Shown piece by piece: positions 18,119 to 26,132 of a stretch of 64,000 nucleotides of DNA. Source of the DNA: Streptococcus oralis subsp. dentisani (GTDB taxonomy: Bacteria; Bacillota; Bacilli; Lactobacillales; Streptococcaceae); assembly GCF_007475365.1 (NCBI RefSeq), contig NZ_CP034442.1, positions 806,001 to 870,000 on the forward strand, written 5' to 3'. Position 1 is the stretch's first letter, and the number at the start of each line of letters is the position of its first letter. The notes below the pieces were generated by a model. It was not told where the DNA came from. It did not search any database and saw only the letters and a program-made list of their open reading frames with translations. The translations under genes and the position numbers were made by a program.

Positions 18119-18754
18119 TTAGAAAAGATACGTTTTCAAAGCGTCTGACAAGGCTTGATAGCCTGCCACACTTAGATGAAGCCCATCCGTTGTATAGGCT
18201 GATTGAAGCTGTCCTTCTGAATCTGTCAAACTATCATAAACAGGCACAAAATCTACCTGCATATAGGCAGAAGCTAGAGCCTCATAGGCTTGATTCCATT
18301 CCTTGATCTTTTCATTGGTTCGGATATAAACTGTCTGCTTGTATTCTTCTCCCTCATTGACTGGCAGAATAGAAACAAGCTTTATTTGTGACAGCGGATA
18401 TTCTCGAGCAATTGATTGTATCACACGCTCTAGATTATCCAAGGCTTCATTCATAGGAACATCTTTTCCGATATCATTTGTTCCAATTAAGAGAACAATT
18501 TGATCGACAGTATCACCATACAGATGAGCATCAAGATTCTCTAGTAAAAGTCCAGTCTGGTAACCTCGGATGCCACGATTGACAATCGTCTTGGCAGTCC
18601 CGAGTAACTCTTGCAAAGGGTAGTATTCTACAATCGAATCGCCGATAAAAATTACATCTGGCTCTAGGACAGAAATTTGATTCAATTCGCGATACTTGGT
18701 TTGAATTTTTTCCTGCTCCTTTAAGAGCCAATTCTCTAATAACTGTACTGCCAC
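18119..18754 (-). CDS. SGNH/GDSL-family hydrolase
   Basis: A 211-residue SGNH hydrolase. Block I is IFIGDSIVEYYPL with the nucleophile Ser near residue 38, block II Gly is in NRGIRGYQTG, block III is IGTNDIG with the Asn, and block V DGLHLSVAGYQAL carries the catalytic Asp and His. Family members are lipases, acyl esterases and sugar-O-acetyl esterases; streptococcal copies of this type have been discussed as platelet-activating-factor acetylhydrolase-like. No signal peptide. It follows a HAD phosphatase by one base, so the two are cotranscribed. Confidence 0.88.
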   Translation of the reverse strand: MAVQLLENWLLKEQEKIQTKYRELNQISVLEPDVIFIGDSIVEYYPLQELLGTAKTIVNRGIRGYQTGLLLENLDAHLYGDTVDQIVLLIGTNDIGKDVPMNEALDNLERVIQSIAREYPLSQIKLVSILPVNEGEEYKQTVYIRTNEKIKEWNQAYEALASAYMQVDFVPVYDSLTDSEGQLQSAYTTDGLHLSVAGYQALSDALKTYLF

Positions 18755-18755
18755 C

Positions 18756-19580
18756 TTATCCCTCTTTCTCTAACCAATTTTCTAGGACCTGATAAACACC
18801 CCCCTGGCTGTTAGCTGGAGCTAGATCAGTCGCAACTGCCTTAGCCTCATCATCTGCATTTTCCATAGCATAGGCAATTCCAGCCAGTTCTAGCATTTCG
18901 ACATCGTTTTCACTATCACCAAAAGCCATGATTTGTTCCGATTGCAAATCCCAGCGCTTGAGTAATTCTTCCAATCCCCAGGCCTTGTGAACACCAGCCT
19001 GTAGGACATCGATACAACCATAACCGCTAGAAACAGCTCTTATATGACCATTAAAGAGGTCATTGATTTCCTGCAAAACAGAACTAGAGCGTTCCTCACC
19101 AACAACCATGCTCATCTTTAACACTCCACCAAAGAGGTCAGCTCGCAAATCTTGCACAAAATTCATTCGCTGATAGAGTCTTTCAATCATCTCTGGAGTC
19201 ATAAATTTATCAAGTTCTGTAAAAACAGTCCCTTTCTTGACAAAACCACCATTCATACCAGTTACGACAAACTGATCTCGGCACTCTCTCCCCTTAAAAT
19301 GAACTAAGGCCTTATCAACCATAGCATCATCCCAGGTCTGAGCTTGAATCAGTTTATTGTTTTCAAAAATTCGCGCCCCATTGGCAACTACTAGGACCAC
19401 TCGTTCAGCCAAGTGTCCCAATAGTTCTCTCATACGATGGATTTCATTTCCCGTCGCAATGACAAAACGAATATCCCTTTGATCCAGCTGATCTAAAATC
19501 TTTTCCAAGCGGGGCAGATCCAACTGACCTCTCGGATCCAGCAAAGTCCCATCCATATCTGTTGCAATGAGTTTTATCAT
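18756..19580 (-). CDS. Cof-type HAD phosphatase
   Basis: A 274-residue class IIB HAD hydrolase. Motif I is ATDMDGTLLD at the N terminus (catalytic Asp8, Asp10), motif II is VIATGNE, and motifs III/IV are in KAWGLEELL and FGDSENDVEMLE. Members dephosphorylate sugar phosphates, PLP or FMN; the exact substrate is not readable. It is the first gene of a two-gene operon with the SGNH hydrolase. Its promoter lies about 110 nt upstream in a leader with an odd direct repeat. Confidence 0.9.
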   Translation of the reverse strand: MIKLIATDMDGTLLDPRGQLDLPRLEKILDQLDQRDIRFVIATGNEIHRMRELLGHLAERVVLVVANGARIFENNKLIQAQTWDDAMVDKALVHFKGRECRDQFVVTGMNGGFVKKGTVFTELDKFMTPEMIERLYQRMNFVQDLRADLFGGVLKMSMVVGEERSSSVLQEINDLFNGHIRAVSSGYGCIDVLQAGVHKAWGLEELLKRWDLQSEQIMAFGDSENDVEMLELAGIAYAMENADDEAKAVATDLAPANSQGGVYQVLENWLEKEG

Positions 19581-19599
19581 ACAATTAGCTCCATTTTAT

Positions 19600-19697
19600 T
19601 ATTAGGGGTGTGCAAAGGGCATTTAGGGTGTGCATCTTTTAACGATTTAGGCAACCCCCATCATTTCTCATCTCTGTTAATCCTTTATATTATATCA
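19600..19697 (-). promoter_or_regulatory. Promoter and repeat-bearing leader of the HAD-SGNH operon
   Basis: The extended -10 TGATATAAT lies at 19697-19689. The leader of about 100 nt contains two direct copies of TGCACACCC-type sequence (19634-19622 and 19614-19602) spaced 20 bp apart, and no coding region longer than ten codons. The role of the repeat is unknown; the region adjoins the decayed prophage. Confidence 0.45.
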
Positions 19698-19736
19698 TAA
19701 AATGAATGTCTCATTCCATTCATAAAAACAGTCAGA

Positions 19737-19871
19737 TCATATTTCTATGACCTGACCGTTTTTGAAGTGGACTTCTACTTTATCTTTTGTGTGTATGACC
19801 ATTTTTTCCACTAATGTGTTGAAGAGTTTTTCATTAAATGCCGTGATCATGTATTGTTTTATAGATAAATC
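19737..19871 (-). pseudogene. C-terminal remnant of a serine recombinase
   Basis: A 44-codon open stretch ends with FNEKLFNTLVEKMVIH and VEVHFKNGQVIEI, then TGA. This is the usual C-terminal end of large serine recombinases of phages and mobile elements. Nothing of the catalytic domain remains; a TAG stops the frame upstream. A 10-bp hairpin (19731-19756) followed by T residues overlaps the stop and looks like the original terminator. The fragment overlaps the 3' end of the 169-residue hypothetical gene by 13 nt. Confidence 0.7.
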
Positions 19872-20368
19872 CTATTTCTCGAATCTCTCACTACTGCTAT
19901 TCCTTTAGTGAAATACTTATATTCTGTTTGTTGAGTGATAAATTCATCATCAAATTCAAAAGATTTTTCGCTTATATATTCATAAGTAATTAAAACAGCT
20001 TCTCCTGATTTTATTAACAAAGGAAATTTAGCATCATTGACATAATTATTCATAGAAGTATCAATTACATTTATTAATTTCTTATCTATAAATTTAACAT
20101 TTTTACCTGTAAGAAACTTTTGATTCCCTTCCTTAGTTGTATACTTTCCAAATCCACATTCTTTTATAATCATGGGAACATCACCCATGTTTTCCAATGT
20201 AATTACAAACTCCAGCATCTTCTTATCCAGATACTGAGAGAATGTACTACTTACTAATAATTTTCTTGATTTAGGTCTTAATATTTGCCATAAAGCTACA
20301 ATAACGGCTCCAATTGTCCCTACAGCAGATAATGCTGTCCAAAATAATTCAGAACATATTACATTCAT
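19859..20368 (-). CDS. Hypothetical membrane-anchored protein in prophage remnant
   Basis: A 169-residue protein I do not recognise. It has one N-terminal membrane segment (about residues 9-28, WTALSAVGTIGAVIVALWQI) followed by a basic linker and a beta-rich soluble part (about 40-165) with an immunoglobulin-like feel. The design (one helix then beta domain) is common among accessory proteins carried by phages and genomic islands. AT content is higher than in flanking housekeeping genes, and it lies between decayed phage genes, so transfer is likely. Confidence 0.6.
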   Translation of the reverse strand: MNVICSELFWTALSAVGTIGAVIVALWQILRPKSRKLLVSSTFSQYLDKKMLEFVITLENMGDVPMIIKECGFGKYTTKEGNQKFLTGKNVKFIDKKLINVIDTSMNNYVNDAKFPLLIKSGEAVLITYEYISEKSFEFDDEFITQQTEYKYFTKGIAVVRDSRNRIYL

Positions 20369-20424
20369 ATATAAGCTACCTCCATGTGTATTGTAACTCT
20401 TATTATACTACTAAATACCTATTT

Positions 20425-20655
20425 CTAAAACCTATCAAACTCACTCTGACCAGCCACACGTTGATACTTCACATCATCATTATCTTTTTCTGTCCACATA
20501 TCTAGCACCATGCCGATTGTGAGTAAATCTAAATCACCTACTGATATGCCTATTTCAACACTTCTGAGTAAAAATAGAACTGTTGTCATTTCACGACTTG
20601 TTTTTTCAAGTTTTTTTAGATTGTATATCGGTTTGTAAATTATTACCTCATATTT
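20425..20655 (-). pseudogene. Phage tail-assembly chaperone, second frame (remnant)
   Basis: A 76-codon open stretch without its own good start, read in another frame than the chaperone gene it overlaps by 8 nt. It ends ISVGDLDLLTIGMVLDM, then VKYQRVAGQSEFDRF and TAG. This end is typical of the second part of siphovirus tail-assembly chaperone pairs, which is usually made by ribosomal frameshifting. Here the overlap is shorter than in intact phages and the frame relation is +1/-2, so either a decayed fusion or an unusual shift is possible. Confidence 0.65.
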
Positions 20656-20950
20656 TTAAAATCTCTGGTAAGATTTCATAAATTGAAAACATCTCAAACT
20701 CATCTAACCATTCATCAATGGTTGGAGGAATAGTTTTATCTGCGTGATACGCCATAATATATGCCACATTCTCAAAAATCTCTAAATCTTCAATCTCAAA
20801 ACTTTGTTCGTTGACTTTAAATGATTTTTCTAGTTTAGCTAAATCTTTAAAAATATCACGCTTGAACTTGATACGATACAAACGTGGAATGGTAGCTGAT
20901 GATTTGAACTTCACTTCTTTGTCGTTAACTGTTACTGTTTTTTCAATCAT
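20648..20950 (-). CDS. Phage tail-assembly chaperone (remnant, first frame)
   Basis: A 100-residue phage protein with EKTVTVNDKEVKFKSSATIP at its start, then RLYRIKFKRDIFKDL, and FSIYEILPEIL near the end. It resembles the first frame of tail-assembly chaperones (gpG-like) of streptococcal siphoviruses, which guide tape-measure protein into the tail tube. Intact versions are about 20 residues longer, so the end may be lost. An AGGAGG ribosome site precedes the ATG. Upstream lies a fragment of the major tail protein, in the usual phage order. Confidence 0.72.
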   Translation of the reverse strand: MIEKTVTVNDKEVKFKSSATIPRLYRIKFKRDIFKDLAKLEKSFKVNEQSFEIEDLEIFENVAYIMAYHADKTIPPTIDEWLDEFEMFSIYEILPEILKI

Positions 20951-20961
20951 AAGCTACCTCC

Positions 20962-21024
20962 TAACGTGACGGTGTATTCGCAGCTTGTTCCTGTGGAAGA
21001 TAAACTGCCTTATACCAATTCTTT
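20962..21024 (-). pseudogene. C-terminal fragment of a phage major tail protein
   Basis: Twenty codons, KNWYKAVYLPQEQAANTPSR then TAG, placed directly before the tail-assembly chaperone. The KWYKAVYLP type ending is familiar from major tail proteins of streptococcal phages, and the gene order fits. A stop in frame directly upstream shows that the rest has been lost. Confidence 0.55.
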
Positions 21025-21053
21025 TAACGTTTTAAATTTCATCTTCTGCGAAT

Positions 21054-21184
21054 CAAATTATTTCATTCGCACCAAATTTCACCTTAACTCTAACTCTCTT
21101 TATTCCAAGGAATTTCTTGCTTCTATTGTATTGTATTATCCATTTAATCTCTATTTCTGTTGCAATCAATTTAATCGTCATCAT
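21054..21184 (-). CDS. Possible 43-residue small ORF with strong ribosome site
   Basis: An open frame of 43 codons (42 from the second ATG at 21181) rich in Lys and Ile, ending KFGANEII. AAAGGAG precedes two adjacent ATG codons; spacing favours the second. It is too short and biased to assign. It may be another decayed phage gene or chance coding between the phage remnants and the CapA-like gene. Confidence 0.3.
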
Positions 21185-21204
21185 ATCTCCTTTAGGGTGA
21201 GCAC

Positions 21205-22524
21205 CTACCACTTCAACCCTACATGTTCATTCATTTCTTTATAGGCCGTGTCAATTCGTTCCTTGGTCGCCTCATCCAACTTGTCACGGTGGCTGCCCCC
21301 CTCAATGAAGTCCTCTAGGATATAGGTCTGATAGAGGAAGAGCGGATAACCTTCTGGAGAGTATGTTCCTTTAGGCGTCCGATTGACCCAAGTCGGATGC
21401 GCTTTAGCCGTTTCAATCCTTGTCTTGCCATCTTTTTTCTTAATGGTCACATCCATGAGAACACCGCGCTCCGTCCACTTGGCATTTTCCTCATCTTGCA
21501 TGGTTTCAATGCGCTGATTTGAGAGAAAATTTCCCATGGAGTAGATGATCAGTTTTTTGTCACCATCTTTTTCAACCGTCTCAGCAGGTTCAACGACGTG
21601 AGGATGGCCTCCAAAGATAATATCAGCTCCCCAGTCAATCATCTTGTGGTACAGTGTTTTCTGTTCTTCCGTCGGTTCTAGCTGGTACTCAATTCCCATC
21701 TGAGGCATGATGACAGTAATATCCGCTTCCTTCTCAGCACGCTCGATTTCTGCCTTCATCTTATCTTCATTCAAATCAGAAAGATAGCGATTATAGTCCT
21801 CTTGAGAGATATACTGCTCAATGCCATTAAAACCGTAGGAATAGGCCAGGAGAGCTACCTTGATTCCATTGACTTCCTTGATGACTATAGGGGCTTGGTC
21901 ACGGGATTCATGTGTGTAGACTCCTATGGGTGTCATTCCTGCCTTTTCAATAGCTTGAGCCGTTGAAACCACTCCCTCTATCTGAGAATCCAAGATGTGA
22001 TTGTGAGCCAAGTCTAGAACTTGATAGCCTGCATCTTTTATTGCATCCATGACTTCTCCAGGTGCATTAAAGAGAGGATAACCTGCCAAATAGTGATCCT
22101 TGTTCACCGTTCCTTCAAAGTCACCAAGCACTAAATCCGCTTGCTTGAGCCATGGTTTTACATATTCAAAATTTTCGTGGAAATCGTAGCTACCGTCTTC
22201 TTTCAGAGCTGTTCGGTAGATAGGAATATGGTAGAGAAGGTCACCATTTGCCATGATACGGGCTGTCGTTTCATCAGACTGATTTTCCTTGGATTGACCA
22301 GACGTCTGAGCAGAATCAAGAGTTTGGCTACTAGGACTCGTTCCCTTGCTACCTTGTACTGCTCGAACCAGCAAGTTCAATCCCATGGACAAGGCAACTG
22401 CAAGTAGCAATACCGTAATAAACTGGGCATTGGTCCAAGATTTATAATTCCTAAAGAAAGCAATACTACTCTTCAACAATCCATAAAGAGAACCACGAGA
22501 CCGTCTATCTTGTCGCTTTTCCAT
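21205..22524 (-). CDS. CapA/PgsA-like metallophosphatase-fold protein
   Basis: A 439-residue protein of the CapA (poly-gamma-glutamate synthesis/YwtB) family, with a metallophosphoesterase-like fold. An N-terminal basic stretch and one membrane anchor (about residues 33-55) precede a Ser/Gln-rich linker and the catalytic-like domain, with NGDLLYH, DFEGTVN, LDLAHNHILD, GGHPHVVEP and YSMGNFLSN as visible blocks. The domain faces outside. I chose the ATG giving MEKRQDRRSRG, preceded by GGGGGGG; the frame runs open 67 codons further but lacks a ribosome site and crosses the promoter. No capB/capC genes are nearby, so polyglutamate synthesis is unlikely. Confidence 0.85.
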   Translation of the reverse strand: MEKRQDRRSRGSLYGLLKSSIAFFRNYKSWTNAQFITVLLLAVALSMGLNLLVRAVQGSKGTSPSSQTLDSAQTSGQSKENQSDETTARIMANGDLLYHIPIYRTALKEDGSYDFHENFEYVKPWLKQADLVLGDFEGTVNKDHYLAGYPLFNAPGEVMDAIKDAGYQVLDLAHNHILDSQIEGVVSTAQAIEKAGMTPIGVYTHESRDQAPIVIKEVNGIKVALLAYSYGFNGIEQYISQEDYNRYLSDLNEDKMKAEIERAEKEADITVIMPQMGIEYQLEPTEEQKTLYHKMIDWGADIIFGGHPHVVEPAETVEKDGDKKLIIYSMGNFLSNQRIETMQDEENAKWTERGVLMDVTIKKKDGKTRIETAKAHPTWVNRTPKGTYSPEGYPLFLYQTYILEDFIEGGSHRDKLDEATKERIDTAYKEMNEHVGLKW

Positions 22525-22689
22525 CTTTATCCCCCCCTTGCTTTTACTGCAAGCCTTTTCTTTTATTATACCACAGAATACCACAGACAAAAGGGGAATA
22601 TCGTTTATTATATTATTTTTTAGGAACTTCTGTGACTTTCTTTCTGATCTATTTTGTGTTATCATGTAGAGGTAATGAAAGGAGAGAAA

Positions 22690-23301
22690 ATGTCTGCTAT
22701 AGAACGTATTACAAAAGCTGCTCATTTAATTAATATGAACGATATTATCCGTGAGGGGAATCCAACCCTTCGCGCAGTTGCTGAGGAGGTCACTTTCCCA
22801 CTGTCTGACCAGGAAATCATCCTTGGAGAAAAGATGATGCAATTCCTCAAAAATTCTCAGGATCCTGTTATGGCTGAAAAGATGGGGCTTCGAGGTGGGG
22901 TTGGATTGGCCGCTCCTCAGTTAGATATCTCAAAACGCATTATCGCTGTTTTAGTGCCAAATATTGTGGAAGAAGGTGAAACTCCACAGGGAGCCTACGA
23001 CCTGCAAGCTGTTATGTACAATCCAAAAATCGTCTCTCACTCTGTTCAGGACGCCGCCCTCGGTGAAGGAGAAGGGTGCCTATCTGTCGACCGTGTAGTT
23101 CCAGGCTATGTTGTTCGTCATGCCCGCGTCACTGTTGATTACTTTGACAAGGACGGAGAAAAACACCGTGTCAAGCTCAAAGGTTACAACTCCATCGTTG
23201 TCCAACATGAAATTGACCACATCAACGGAATCATGTTCTACGATCGTATCAATGAAAAAGACCCATTTGCAGTTAAAGATGGTTTACTGATTCTTGAATA
23301 A
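22690..23301 (+). CDS. def: Peptide deformylase
   Basis: A 203-residue type II deformylase that removes the formyl group from nascent N-terminal methionine. The three motifs are [14 protein letters not shown] (metal-binding Cys) and QHEIDH (metal-binding His pair and catalytic Glu). The start at 22690 follows AAAGGAGAG; an upstream ATG in frame lies before this site. A promoter with TGTTATCAT lies about 25 nt upstream. rlmB follows with a separate promoter. Confidence 0.96.
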   Translation: MSAIERITKAAHLINMNDIIREGNPTLRAVAEEVTFPLSDQEIILGEKMMQFLKNSQDPVMAEKMGLRGGVGLAAPQLDISKRIIAVLVPNIVEEGETPQGAYDLQAVMYNPKIVSHSVQDAALGEGEGCLSVDRVVPGYVVRHARVTVDYFDKDGEKHRVKLKGYNSIVVQHEIDHINGIMFYDRINEKDPFAVKDGLLILE

Positions 23302-23329
23302 ATAAAATCCCGTTGCAAGCGGGGTTTTG

Positions 23330-23345
23330 TGTTATAATAGAGGCA
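23330..23345 (+). promoter_or_regulatory. rlmB promoter, predicted leaderless start
   Basis: A perfect extended -10 TGTTATAAT lies at 23330-23338; the ATG begins at 23345, 7 nt after its last base, where transcription would start. The AGAGG before the ATG would then not be transcribed. Confidence 0.55.
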
Positions 23346-24073
23346 TGAAAACAAATGATATTGTCTATGGCATCCACGCCGTTACCGAAGCCCTCCTTGC
23401 AAATACAGGAAACAAACTCTACCTCCAAGAAGATCTCAGAGGCAAGAATGTTGAGAAAGTCAAGGAACTAGCTACAGAAAAGAAGGTGTCCGTTTCTTGG
23501 ACTTCAAAAAAATCCCTCTCTGAAATGACCGAAGGCGCTGTCCACCAAGGTTTCGTTCTAAGAGTCTCTGAATTTGCCTATAGCGAGCTGGATCACATCC
23601 TTGCAAAAACACGACAAGAAGAAAATCCTTTGCTATTGATTCTGGACGGATTAACTGACCCCCATAATCTTGGTTCTATCTTGAGAACTGCTGACGCGAC
23701 CAATGTTTCAGGTGTCATCATTCCTAAGCACCGTGCTGTCGGTGTAACTCCAGTCGTTGCCAAAACGGCTACTGGGGCTATTGAGCATGTACCGATTGCC
23801 CGAGTGACCAATCTGAGTCAAACTCTAGACAAACTCAAGGATGAAGGTTTCTGGACTTTTGGAACAGATATGAATGGAACCCCTTGCCACAAGTGGAATA
23901 CAAAAGGGAAAATCGCCCTCATCATCGGAAATGAAGGAAAAGGCATCTCTAGTAACATCAAAAAACAGGTTGATGAGATGATTACCATTCCCATGAATGG
24001 GCATGTTCAAAGCCTCAATGCCAGTGTTGCTGCAGCCATTCTCATGTACGAAGTTTTCCGAAATCGACTATAA
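23345..24073 (+). CDS. rlmB: 23S rRNA (guanosine-2'-O)-methyltransferase, SpoU/TrmH family
   Basis: A 242-residue SPOUT methyltransferase with an N-terminal substrate-binding domain (about 1-80) and a knotted catalytic domain. Motif 1 is LDGLTDPHNLGSILRTAD (catalytic Arg), motif 2 is LIIGNEGKGIS, and motif 3 is IPMNGHVQSLNASVAAAI. It probably methylates G2251-equivalent ribose in 23S rRNA; TrmH-like tRNA specificity cannot be fully excluded. I start at the ATG giving MKTNDIVYG, as earlier codons overlap the -10. Confidence 0.9.
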   Translation: MKTNDIVYGIHAVTEALLANTGNKLYLQEDLRGKNVEKVKELATEKKVSVSWTSKKSLSEMTEGAVHQGFVLRVSEFAYSELDHILAKTRQEENPLLLILDGLTDPHNLGSILRTADATNVSGVIIPKHRAVGVTPVVAKTATGAIEHVPIARVTNLSQTLDKLKDEGFWTFGTDMNGTPCHKWNTKGKIALIIGNEGKGISSNIKKQVDEMITIPMNGHVQSLNASVAAAILMYEVFRNRL

Positions 24074-24107
24074 AAAAGTTTCCAATCACTTGATTGGAAA
24101 CTTTTTT
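24072..24107. terminator. Bidirectional terminator between rlmB and trxB
   Basis: A perfect long hairpin with arms AAAAAAGTTTCCAATCA and TGATTGGAAACTTTTTT serves both converging genes. Confidence 0.92.
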
Positions 24108-24109
24108 GC

Positions 24110-25021
24110 TTAACTATGTTCTGTAATAAATTTATAGGCTTCTTGACCAGCGATAGCCCCATCTCCAACTGCTGTTGTCACTTGGCGAAGGTCTTTCTGG
24201 CGAACATCCCCAACCGCAAAGATACCGTCAACGGCAGTTTTCATGTGGTTGTCTGTCACAATCCAGCCTGCCTGGTCTTGGATATTCAATTCTTTAACAA
24301 AATCACTAACAGGATCCAAACCAACATAAATAAAGACACCACCGAAGGCTTGCTCTGTCACTTGACCCGTTTTTACATTTTCAAATACGACAGATTCTAC
24401 TCGATTGTCACCTTTGATTTCCTTAACTACAGAATCCCAGATAAAGTTGACTTTCTCATTTGCAAAGGCACGGTCTTGCAAAACCTTTTGGGCACGAAGT
24501 TCATCCCGACGGTGAACAATAGTAACAGTCTTGGCAAAGCGAGTCAAGAAAAGAGCCTCTTCTACCGCTGAATCTCCGCCACCAACTACGAGTAAGTCTT
24601 GGTCACGGAAGAAAGCTCCATCACAGACTGCACAGTAAGAAACACCACGACTGTTCAGTTCTTCTTCTCCGGGAACACCTAAAAGACGGTGTTTTGAGCC
24701 AGTTGCCACGATGACTGTACGGGTTTCGTAAACTTGATTATCAGTGATGACCTTCTTATAGTCACCCTGGTCTTCAATATTTTCAACATAGCCATAAAGA
24801 TGCTCCACTCCAAGGTTTTCAAGTGGTTCAAACATCCTTTCAGCCAATTCAGGTCCACTAATATTGGCATAACCTGGATAGTTTTCAATGTCAGACGTGT
24901 TATTCATTTGCCCGCCTGGCAGACCACCTTCAATCAAAGCCACTTTCAGATTGCTGCGAGCGGCATATAAGGCAGCTGTCATTCCCGCAGGTCCAGCACC
25001 AATAATAATCGTATCGTACAT
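24110..25021 (-). CDS. trxB: Thioredoxin reductase
   Basis: A 303-residue FAD/NADPH flavoenzyme that reduces thioredoxin. The FAD-binding IIGAGPAGMTAALYAAR starts at residue 5, the redox-active disulfide is CAVC in SYCAVCDGAFF near 133-136, the NADPH site is VVGGGDSAVEEA, and the C-terminal FAD motif is GIFAVGDVR. It follows a DUF4059 gene by 65 nt. Confidence 0.96.
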   Translation of the reverse strand: MYDTIIIGAGPAGMTAALYAARSNLKVALIEGGLPGGQMNNTSDIENYPGYANISGPELAERMFEPLENLGVEHLYGYVENIEDQGDYKKVITDNQVYETRTVIVATGSKHRLLGVPGEEELNSRGVSYCAVCDGAFFRDQDLLVVGGGDSAVEEALFLTRFAKTVTIVHRRDELRAQKVLQDRAFANEKVNFIWDSVVKEIKGDNRVESVVFENVKTGQVTEQAFGGVFIYVGLDPVSDFVKELNIQDQAGWIVTDNHMKTAVDGIFAVGDVRQKDLRQVTTAVGDGAIAGQEAYKFITEHS

Positions 25022-25086
25022 TTCGATTCCTTCTTTCTTGTTGTAACTATCTTTATTCTAACTCATTCTTGCTAGTCACGCAAGAA

Positions 25087-25311
25087 TTATGCCTTGAAAA
25101 CCAAGAGCAAACTCATGACGGCAAAGGATAACACCGGAACGACCAAAACTCCAATCATGATCATATCATAGAGATGGGCTTGTCGCGCCTTGGCTGTCTT
25201 GTCCACGCCAGACATGGCTCTCAATCCAATCCAAATCCCCAGAAAAATCACGACAAGGATGGTCGTTAAGATCAAACTCTCGAAATATAAAGAAAACAGT
25301 TGCAGCAGCAT
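25087..25311 (-). CDS. DUF4059 family small membrane protein
   Basis: A 74-residue protein with two hydrophobic segments (about 8-30 and 48-72) and a short basic cytosolic loop (GVDKTAKARQAHLYD). It matches DUF4059, found in streptococci next to trxB and amino-acid ABC genes. Function unknown. Confidence 0.8.
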   Translation of the reverse strand: MLLQLFSLYFESLILTTILVVIFLGIWIGLRAMSGVDKTAKARQAHLYDMIMIGVLVVPVLSFAVMSLLLVFKA

Positions 25312-25343
25312 GATCTCTCTCGTTTCTATCTTTTTTAAAGAGT

Positions 25344-25372
25344 AAACTCAGCTAGTCCAACTAACTGAGTTT
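25344..25372. terminator. Terminator after the amino-acid ABC operon
   Basis: Hairpin with arms AAACTCAGCTAGT and ACTAACTGAGTTT (one wobble), T-rich on both sides. It lies downstream of the ABC ATPase gene. Confidence 0.7.
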
Positions 25373-25388
25373 TCCTTTTTCTATTATA

Positions 25389-26132
25389 TCAAATATAAGT
25401 CCGTTTGTAACTAGCGAAGAATTCTTTTGTCCGTTCTTCTTTCGGATGATTGATGATTTCATCCGGTGTACCTGACTCGATGATTTTCCCCTTATCTAGG
25501 AACAAAATCTTATCTGCCACTTGGGCTACAAAAGACATATCGTGACTAACCAAGATCATGGTCTGACCAGACTTAGCGGCATCTGCAATAGACTTTTCTA
25601 CTTCTCCGACCAATTCTGGGTCCAGTGCCGACGTTGGTTCATCCAAGAGCAAGACATCTGGTTTCATAGCAAGCGCACGCGCGAGGGCAACCCGTTGCTT
25701 TTGTCCACCTGATAAATGGCGAGGGTAATGCTGCTCACGGTCAGAAAGACCAACCTTGGCCAACTCTTCCTTGGCGATTTTTGTTGCTTCCTCGTCCGAT
25801 AATTTCTTAACAACAACCAAGCCTTCCTTGACATTGTCAAGGGCTGTTCGCCGTTCAAACAAATTGAACTGTTGAAAAACCATGGATAGCTTGCGACGAA
25901 GGGTCAAAATCTCTTCTTGGCTAATCTGAGAAAAATCAACTTTGAAATTGTCAATCTGAATCGTTCCACTATCTGGAGTTTCAAGGTAGTTCAAACTACG
26001 AAGAAAAGTTGATTTTCCAGCTCCAGATGAACCAATCAAGGCAACCACTTCTCCCTTTTGGATATCCAAGTCTAGATGATCCAAGACAGTCTGACCTGAA
26101 AAGGATTTGCTTAAATTCGAAATCTTAATCAT
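25389..26132 (-). CDS. Polar amino-acid ABC transporter, ATP-binding protein
   Basis: A 247-residue ABC ATPase of the polar amino-acid (HisP/GlnQ) type. Walker A is GSSGAGKST near 35, the Q-loop is in MVFQQFNLF, the ABC signature is LSGGQKQRVALARA, and Walker B is [12 protein letters not shown], followed by the H-loop His in ILVSHD. It is preceded without gap by its permease. No binding protein gene is in the operon, so the receptor is encoded elsewhere; cystine or a similar amino acid is a guess. Confidence 0.9.
   Translation of the reverse strand: MIKISNLSKSFSGQTVLDHLDLDIQKGEVVALIGSSGAGKSTFLRSLNYLETPDSGTIQIDNFKVDFSQISQEEILTLRRKLSMVFQQFNLFERRTALDNVKEGLVVVKKLSDEEATKIAKEELAKVGLSDREQHYPRHLSGGQKQRVALARALAMKPDVLLLDEPTSALDPELVGEVEKSIADAAKSGQTMILVSHDMSFVAQVADKILFLDKGKIIESGTPDEIINHPKEERTKEFFASYKRTYI

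Noticed and set aside
20654..20660. Classical -1 frameshift site for the tail chaperone
   Set aside because: The heptamer fits, but the -1 frame stops after four codons and does not reach the open second frame.
21205..22725. Longer form of the CapA-like gene starting at 22725
   Set aside because: The extra 67 codons cross the TGGTATAAT promoter and lack a ribosome site; the ATG at 22524 has one.
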